From: Cladorrhinum sp. PSN259
Taxonomy: Eukaryota; Ascomycota; Sordariomycetes; Sordariales; Podosporaceae
Reading direction: 5' to 3'
Assembly: GCA_033725935.1 (NCBI GenBank)
Contig: MU867137.1
Location: forward strand, 55,575 to 119,574
Length of the DNA: 64,000 bases
Position numbers and translations under genes: made by a program. Every line of letters starts with the position of its first letter. The stretch's first letter is position 1. Shown piece after piece: positions 59,816-64,000 of this stretch. The notes below the pieces were generated by a model, which had not been told where the DNA came from, searched no databases, and was given only the letters and a program-made list of their open reading frames with translations.

Positions 59816-60755
59816 TGTTTATCTATCGATAATGTGTTATCCATGTGTTGTCCCATGTGTTGTCCCATGTGCAGTTGTATGTGGGTTCCTTCAGTGCCTT
59901 CCTTTTGTCATGACATCAGACTTTCCAGGTTTCTCTCCCTCACACAAGCTTTGGTCCTGTCATGGCACCTTCCCCGTTATTTTATTTATGCGACAACTGA
60001 GTTTAGATCTACTTTTGAGACAGGACAACTTTCTTTCCTTCCTCCGTTCGAGTCGCCTCCAGGGTTCATAAATCGAACAAGAACTCGTTGACCCAACAGT
60101 CGTCGTCGTCGTCGTCGTCGTCATACTTTAAATCGGCCAGCATCATGAAGACTAACCCGACCGCGGCCGGGCCGATAATATCGGGGGGAGGTGCAGGCGC
60201 GGGCGACGCGACCGGTTGAGGTGGACCTTGGCCGGGTAATGAAGAGCTGGAACGTACGGGCCGTGATGTTGGGAGGGACCATCTTCCAACTCTTCGTCGT
60301 CGCCGGTCAGATCGTAATCGTCGTGGGCCAGGTCGAAGATAACCCCCGGGGTTGACAGTAAGGGCAGAGTCACAAACGGCGATTCTGGAAAGGAAGGGAT
60401 CAGCAACAGGGACAAATGAAACAGCAAAGGGAGCGGGCAACAGGGACAAATTACGGGAAAGATAGAGAAGAAATTTGTTTATTATAAAAAATGAGAGCTT
60501 CTTCCTCCTAGCAACCCTCGATAAATCTATCTACATGTCTCCAAATAAGGGCCCAAATAAGGACCACTCGGCCGCTAGAGCCTGGCCAACCATTTCGTCC
60601 AGGGCCCGATCAACGGGAGCAACAGAGGGAGCCGGAACAGGCGGAGCCGCAACAGGGTGGGCAGCAAAAGGGTCCAAAGTAGCAGCAAAGGGCGCGGTAA
60701 CGGCGGCAACCGGGGCAAGAACAAGTGAAGCTTGTTGTTGCTGCTGCCAGTATTG
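59816..60755. other. Interval with weak coding signal on the minus strand
   Basis: Two minus-strand frames look partly protein-like: FVTLPLLSTPGVIFDLAHDD (within 60152-60427) and SPAPAPPPDIIGPAAVGLVF ending in an Asp run (60066-60449, the Asp run from the GTC repeat at 60101-60122). They are in different frames, so a frameshift or intron would be needed to join them. A 3' splice-like TTTCCAG lies at about 60387. I cannot build a gene model. Confidence 0.3.
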
Positions 60756-61349
60756 CTATTGCAGCTGCTGCTGGTATTGCTGCGGCGGCCAGTATTGCTG
60801 TTGTTGCTGCTGCTGCCAGTATTGCTGATGCTGCTGCTGGTATTGCTGCTGCTGCGGCCAGTATTGTTGATGCTGCTGCTGCTGCTGCTGCTGCTGATGT
60901 TGATGATGATGTTGATGATGATGTTGATGATGATGTTGATGATGATGTTGATGATGATGTTGATGCTGATGTTGATGTTGATGATGATGTTGATGATGAT
61001 GTTGATGATGATGTTGATGATGTTGTTGTCGCTTCCTTATAGCCGAAGCACGACGCCTGTCTTGCCCCTGTTTTCTGTTGCGCATCTTTTTGCGCTCTTT
61101 CACCTGCTGCTCCCACGTCATTCTATTCCACCTTGTCCATTCTTCTCTACTTAGTTCGCATTCAGCTGGAGGCAGCGCATAACCTTCGCGGCCAGGTTGC
61201 AGCCACACGCCGGGCTCGATCTCCGTGACAGGCTCGAGGGGGTTAAAGCGGTCTGGCGGGCACGAGCGAGGCAGCTGGTCGTGGCCGAGGCCGACGAGGG
61301 GTGGCTGAGGCGCCTGCCCGGGCACGCGAGGTTGGCTGTTGCCATTCAT
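60756..61349 (-). CDS. His/Gln-repeat hypothetical protein
   Basis: Predicted 197 residues from the ATG at 61349. Residues 1 to about 105 are ordinary and polar (Pro-rich start, then EWTRWNRMTWEQQVKERKKM and a basic stretch). The rest is a low-complexity block: HHQ/HQ repeats (about 107-150), then Gln-rich segments with repeated QQYWP motifs. The repeat is encoded by GATGATGTT-type and CTG-type units at 60783-61023. The frame opens upstream to 61553 but those codons overlap a TGGATGG-type microsatellite and look like leader. No known domain; it might be a chance frame through a microsatellite, though the non-repetitive first half argues for a gene. Confidence 0.5.
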   Translation of the reverse strand: MNGNSQPRVPGQAPQPPLVGLGHDQLPRSCPPDRFNPLEPVTEIEPGVWLQPGREGYALPPAECELSREEWTRWNRMTWEQQVKERKKMRNRKQGQDRRRASAIRKRQQHHQHHHQHHHQHHHQHQHQHQHHHQHHHQHHHQHHHQHHHQHQQQQQQQQHQQYWPQQQQYQQQHQQYWQQQQQQQYWPPQQYQQQLQ

Positions 61350-63307
61350 CGTAGATGGTTGGACGGATGGGTGGATGGACGAGTAGCTGAATGGATGAAT
61401 GAATCGATGGATGAATGGATGGACGAAGCTTTGCAGAAAGCAGGTCTTATATAAGTGAGTCGGGACCTTTCTCTGATTCTGTCCATGTCCACACCGCAGT
61501 GTGGCGGCAGCATGTCTGTAGATTGGCAAAAGGTTAATTGCCCATGAATTCAACCTAAGGAATACCGTGTCTGGTTACGACGCATGGTTGGGCTTTGTTC
61601 TGATATCACTGGTGGCCAGAAACCTGAGGCTGTCCCAAGTATCCGTCTGATTTGGCACTGGTATGCTCAATATTATCACGTACACGGCACTTGGACGTAA
61701 TTAACAGGCAGAGACGAGACTGCTGTGATGCCTTCAAGTCTTCAATTGTACATATTTGATTTTTGTACGTATTTTTCGTTTTGATTATTCATTCAACTTG
61801 GTCACTCCCCATGACATCTAGGTACATGCAATATCACAGCGTCCCCCCGGGGCGGAACCCAACAGGACACCTCATGATCAAATTGATCCACCCAAAAGAT
61901 AATCAGATGCCACGAACAATCCACAGTATCAAGCGCGGCGGCCTGTAAATCAAAAAAATAGGTATCTCAGTTTTCGCCCCAACGTGATAAGAGCCTCAGA
62001 CATAGAATCCCGGTAATGGTGGGAGCGTCCAGGCTAACCACCACAACAATGAAGCCTCTTCATGACTGTTCCATGCCGAGAAGCCCATGATCCGCAAAAA
62101 GTTTGGCCACACAAACACGGCTCACTATCAGCTATCTTATTTCCCAACAGTGATCAGAACCTGACCTCAGGCACCAACAAAGTTGTTGCGGTTGAACCGT
62201 GATTTGTGGAAAGACTAAGAAAAGCTCATGACAGACTATTCTTATCACTCGTTCGTTCTCCTTCTGTTTCCTTCTGTCATTCTTCCCAAAACCCCCCCCC
62301 CCCCAAAAAAAAAAAACAGCTAGTTCAAAGACCACTAGGCTACTTTTGCAAGATACATTTGCTCAGTTCATCCCGATGATTCAAAAGTTGGATATATAGA
62401 GTCAGGGAAACGAGGCTGTCGCCGGGGGTGTCGAGAGGGTTCGAGTGGAGTGATGTGATTTAGAAGAACCAAAAGAGGCAGCTATCCGGTTAGTGGAATC
62501 GATTGAAACGGACGAAGGAGGCCCCATTGAATTTTCTTTTCCATGATTCTTTTTTTTCAGTCAGTCAGAATCCAAACTTGTCTCTTGAAGATTTGTTTGT
62601 TTTTTTGATCGGCTCAACAAGAATAAACCACAAAGAAGTCCGATAATCATGACATGATTCAGACAAGCTGCTTGGTAATGGTGAACCTGACACGAGCTTT
62701 GGGTCCCAATAAACAAAAAAAAAGGGGTGTGAGGAAATGACGGGCAAAAACGGTCTTTACGACGTAGAAAACGCTATAACATACACAAATCGCAAAAACC
62801 ATAGAAAGGGGTGGCCCGTGCGCACTTACACCTACCCTGTCACCCTGCCACCTTAAAGTTCGAGTCAAACTTTACATGACATGTGCGTAAGTTAAACTTT
62901 TGAGTCACATATTCAGGTTTATCAGGGTGTGGCTGAAGTTTGACGGCAAGGTGCCCCAAGGACTTCTTTCCGTTCCCTTTTATTTCCTTTTCCTTTTTAT
63001 TTCCTTGTGGACGAACGAGAGGTTTTTTATCGCAGAGGTTGCTGGAGGCTTGACGCAGCATGATCAACCCCAAATGAGTCAGTTATTGATAAATGCAGGT
63101 CACGCGGTATTCAAAGACCAAGAAGTCAGTAACAGGAAGACAAGTCCATGTCCAAGATGGCGAAAATGATGTTGAAGAAGATATGCCGAGGAGTTGGAGG
63201 AAAAAGAAACCGCTTGGATGAACATGAATGGCCCCTGTAACTGAAATAACGAAATGGTCATCATGTCAACTTGCTGTCCAAGAACCATACAGTTTGAAAC
63301 CAGGACA
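61350..63307. other. Intergenic, no gene seen
   Basis: Begins with GGATGG/GAATGGAT-type repeats (61355-61435), the leader side of the His/Gln gene. A (C)n(A)n tract lies at 62288-62318. Short ORFs have no recognisable features. Confidence 0.5.
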
Positions 63308-63700
63308 CTATACAGAAGGAACAACAGACTTGGAACACAGGGAACCCAAGACGCTGATCCACAGCATGCTGCCAGCACCATCAAGTTCAACAGCCAGCTT
63401 GACTCCCATCTTATCGTCCACAACTCTATCAAGCCAATCGGTCTTTCCCTCGCCCGCCTTGAGACTAGTGACGGCCTTGGCTTCGTCCGTCGACAAGGTC
63501 CCAAAAGATGTCAATCTCGCCGCAGCCCTTGCGTCCCTCCCAGCAGGAGCAGTCGCCGTACTGCTGGGTCAGAGGGATTTTGGCATTCGGCAGTCAGATG
63601 GCAGCCGTGTCCGACTGGGGGTGGCTTTTGTTGGGACTGTCCGAGGTATCGTGCGGCATGGAGAACTCAAACAGGAAGATTCGGGTGTACGAGTTCAAAC
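63308..63700 (-). pseudogene. Degenerate Tos1-like cell-wall protein fragment
   Basis: The minus strand reads IFLFEFSMPHDTSDSPN, then AAI-stop-LPNAKIPLTQQYGDCSCW, then GCGEIDIF. This is the order of the C-terminal domain (DUF2401) of fungal Tos1-type cell-wall proteins, where the position of the stop is normally Trp in an AIWxLNAKIPxT-like motif; here TGA (63596-63594) stands for the expected TGG. After IDIF at about 63505 the frame shifts by one base, and a family-like tail (MGVKLAVELDGAGSMLWISV) runs to a stop at 63308. One nonsense change and one frameshift indicate a pseudogene. Upstream exons are not recognisable. The family assignment is from memory of its motifs. Confidence 0.55.
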
Positions 63701-64000
63701 CCGCCCTTCCCCTCTCTTGAAAACAATATGGGGAATTTATTACCCATACTGGAAGGCGTGTGAAATAAAACGAGGAATATTTCAACAATATGCCACCAAA
63801 ACAACGCGGAGCGATAAAGCTGACCTCAGCTGGTGACCTTATGCACTAGTTTTTGTTCACCATTACGTTAACGAAAAATGAACGGAACTTACCTGCGTGA
63901 ACTGGTTCTTTTTCTTTTTCTTTTTCTTTTTCTTTTTCTTTTTCTTTTTCTTTTTCTTTTTCTTTTTCTTTTTCTTTTTCTTTTTCTTTTTCTTTTTCTT
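63701..64000. repeat. CTTTTT hexamer microsatellite at window end
   Basis: From about 63907 to the last base the sequence is a nearly pure TTTTTC repeat (about 15 units), continuing beyond the window. 63701-63906 shows no gene. Confidence 0.9.

Noticed and set aside
63228..63836. 202-codon plus-strand frame
   Set aside because: Antisense to the Tos1-like fragment, whose minus-strand motifs are specific.

Overview
The window looks like a piece of a filamentous ascomycete chromosome, most likely Sordariales and Neurospora/Sordaria-like. Evidence: genes carry short GT-AG introns of about 55-82 bp with CTAAC-like branch regions; products are typical fungal ones (cytosolic Hsp90 ending MEEVD, a PTH11-type rhodopsin-domain protein, a Pff1-type vacuolar M28 protease, a berberine-bridge-type FAD oxidase); intergenic spaces are long and rich in homopolymers and microsatellites. 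No bacterial operons, rRNA, CRISPR array or convincing intact tRNA gene were seen. The species call is inference.

Layout. 0.4-1.4 kb: a decayed unknown gene split by a TA-flanked MITE. 1.4-4.9 kb: hsp90 with a possible heat-shock promoter. 4.9-8.6 kb: AT-rich gene-free DNA with a degenerate 62-bp tandem array and a long near-perfect inverted repeat. 8.7-10.9 kb (-): a Ser/Thr kinase with a long disordered N-terminus. 13.5-15.3 kb (+): a sterol O-acyltransferase-like MBOAT enzyme. 18.2-19.9 kb (-): a J-domain protein with an Arg/Glu/Lys-rich coiled coil. 20-28 kb: gene desert. 28.2-29.5 kb (-): a calcineurin-like phosphoesterase, divergent from a prenylated TeaR-like cell-end protein (30.9-32.6 kb, +), followed by the primase large subunit (33.9-35.7 kb, +). 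40.4-40.7 kb: a 92-residue zinc-ribbon-like protein. 41-47 kb: gene-poor, with a tRNA-derived SINE-like segment. 47.3-54.7 kb: three minus-strand genes (vacuolar M28 protease, Ure2-like glutathione transferase, secreted bicovalent FAD oxidase). 57.0-58.2 kb (+): a PTH11-like receptor-type membrane protein. 58.9-64 kb: a second MITE copy, two decayed gene fragments (one resembling a Tos1-type cell-wall protein), a His/Gln repeat protein and a hexamer microsatellite running off the window edge.

The genes are mostly unrelated housekeeping or regulatory functions rather than a pathway cluster. I found no undescribed defence or biosynthetic system. The most informative signals are the MITE caught inside a reading frame (with variable internal 42-bp repeats between two copies), the decayed Tos1-like gene, the missing donor site in hsp90, and the unexplained repeats in the gene-free stretches. 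All exon joins were worked out by eye from splice consensus and frame, and exon lengths sum to whole codons in each multi-exon model except at the hsp90 intron noted.
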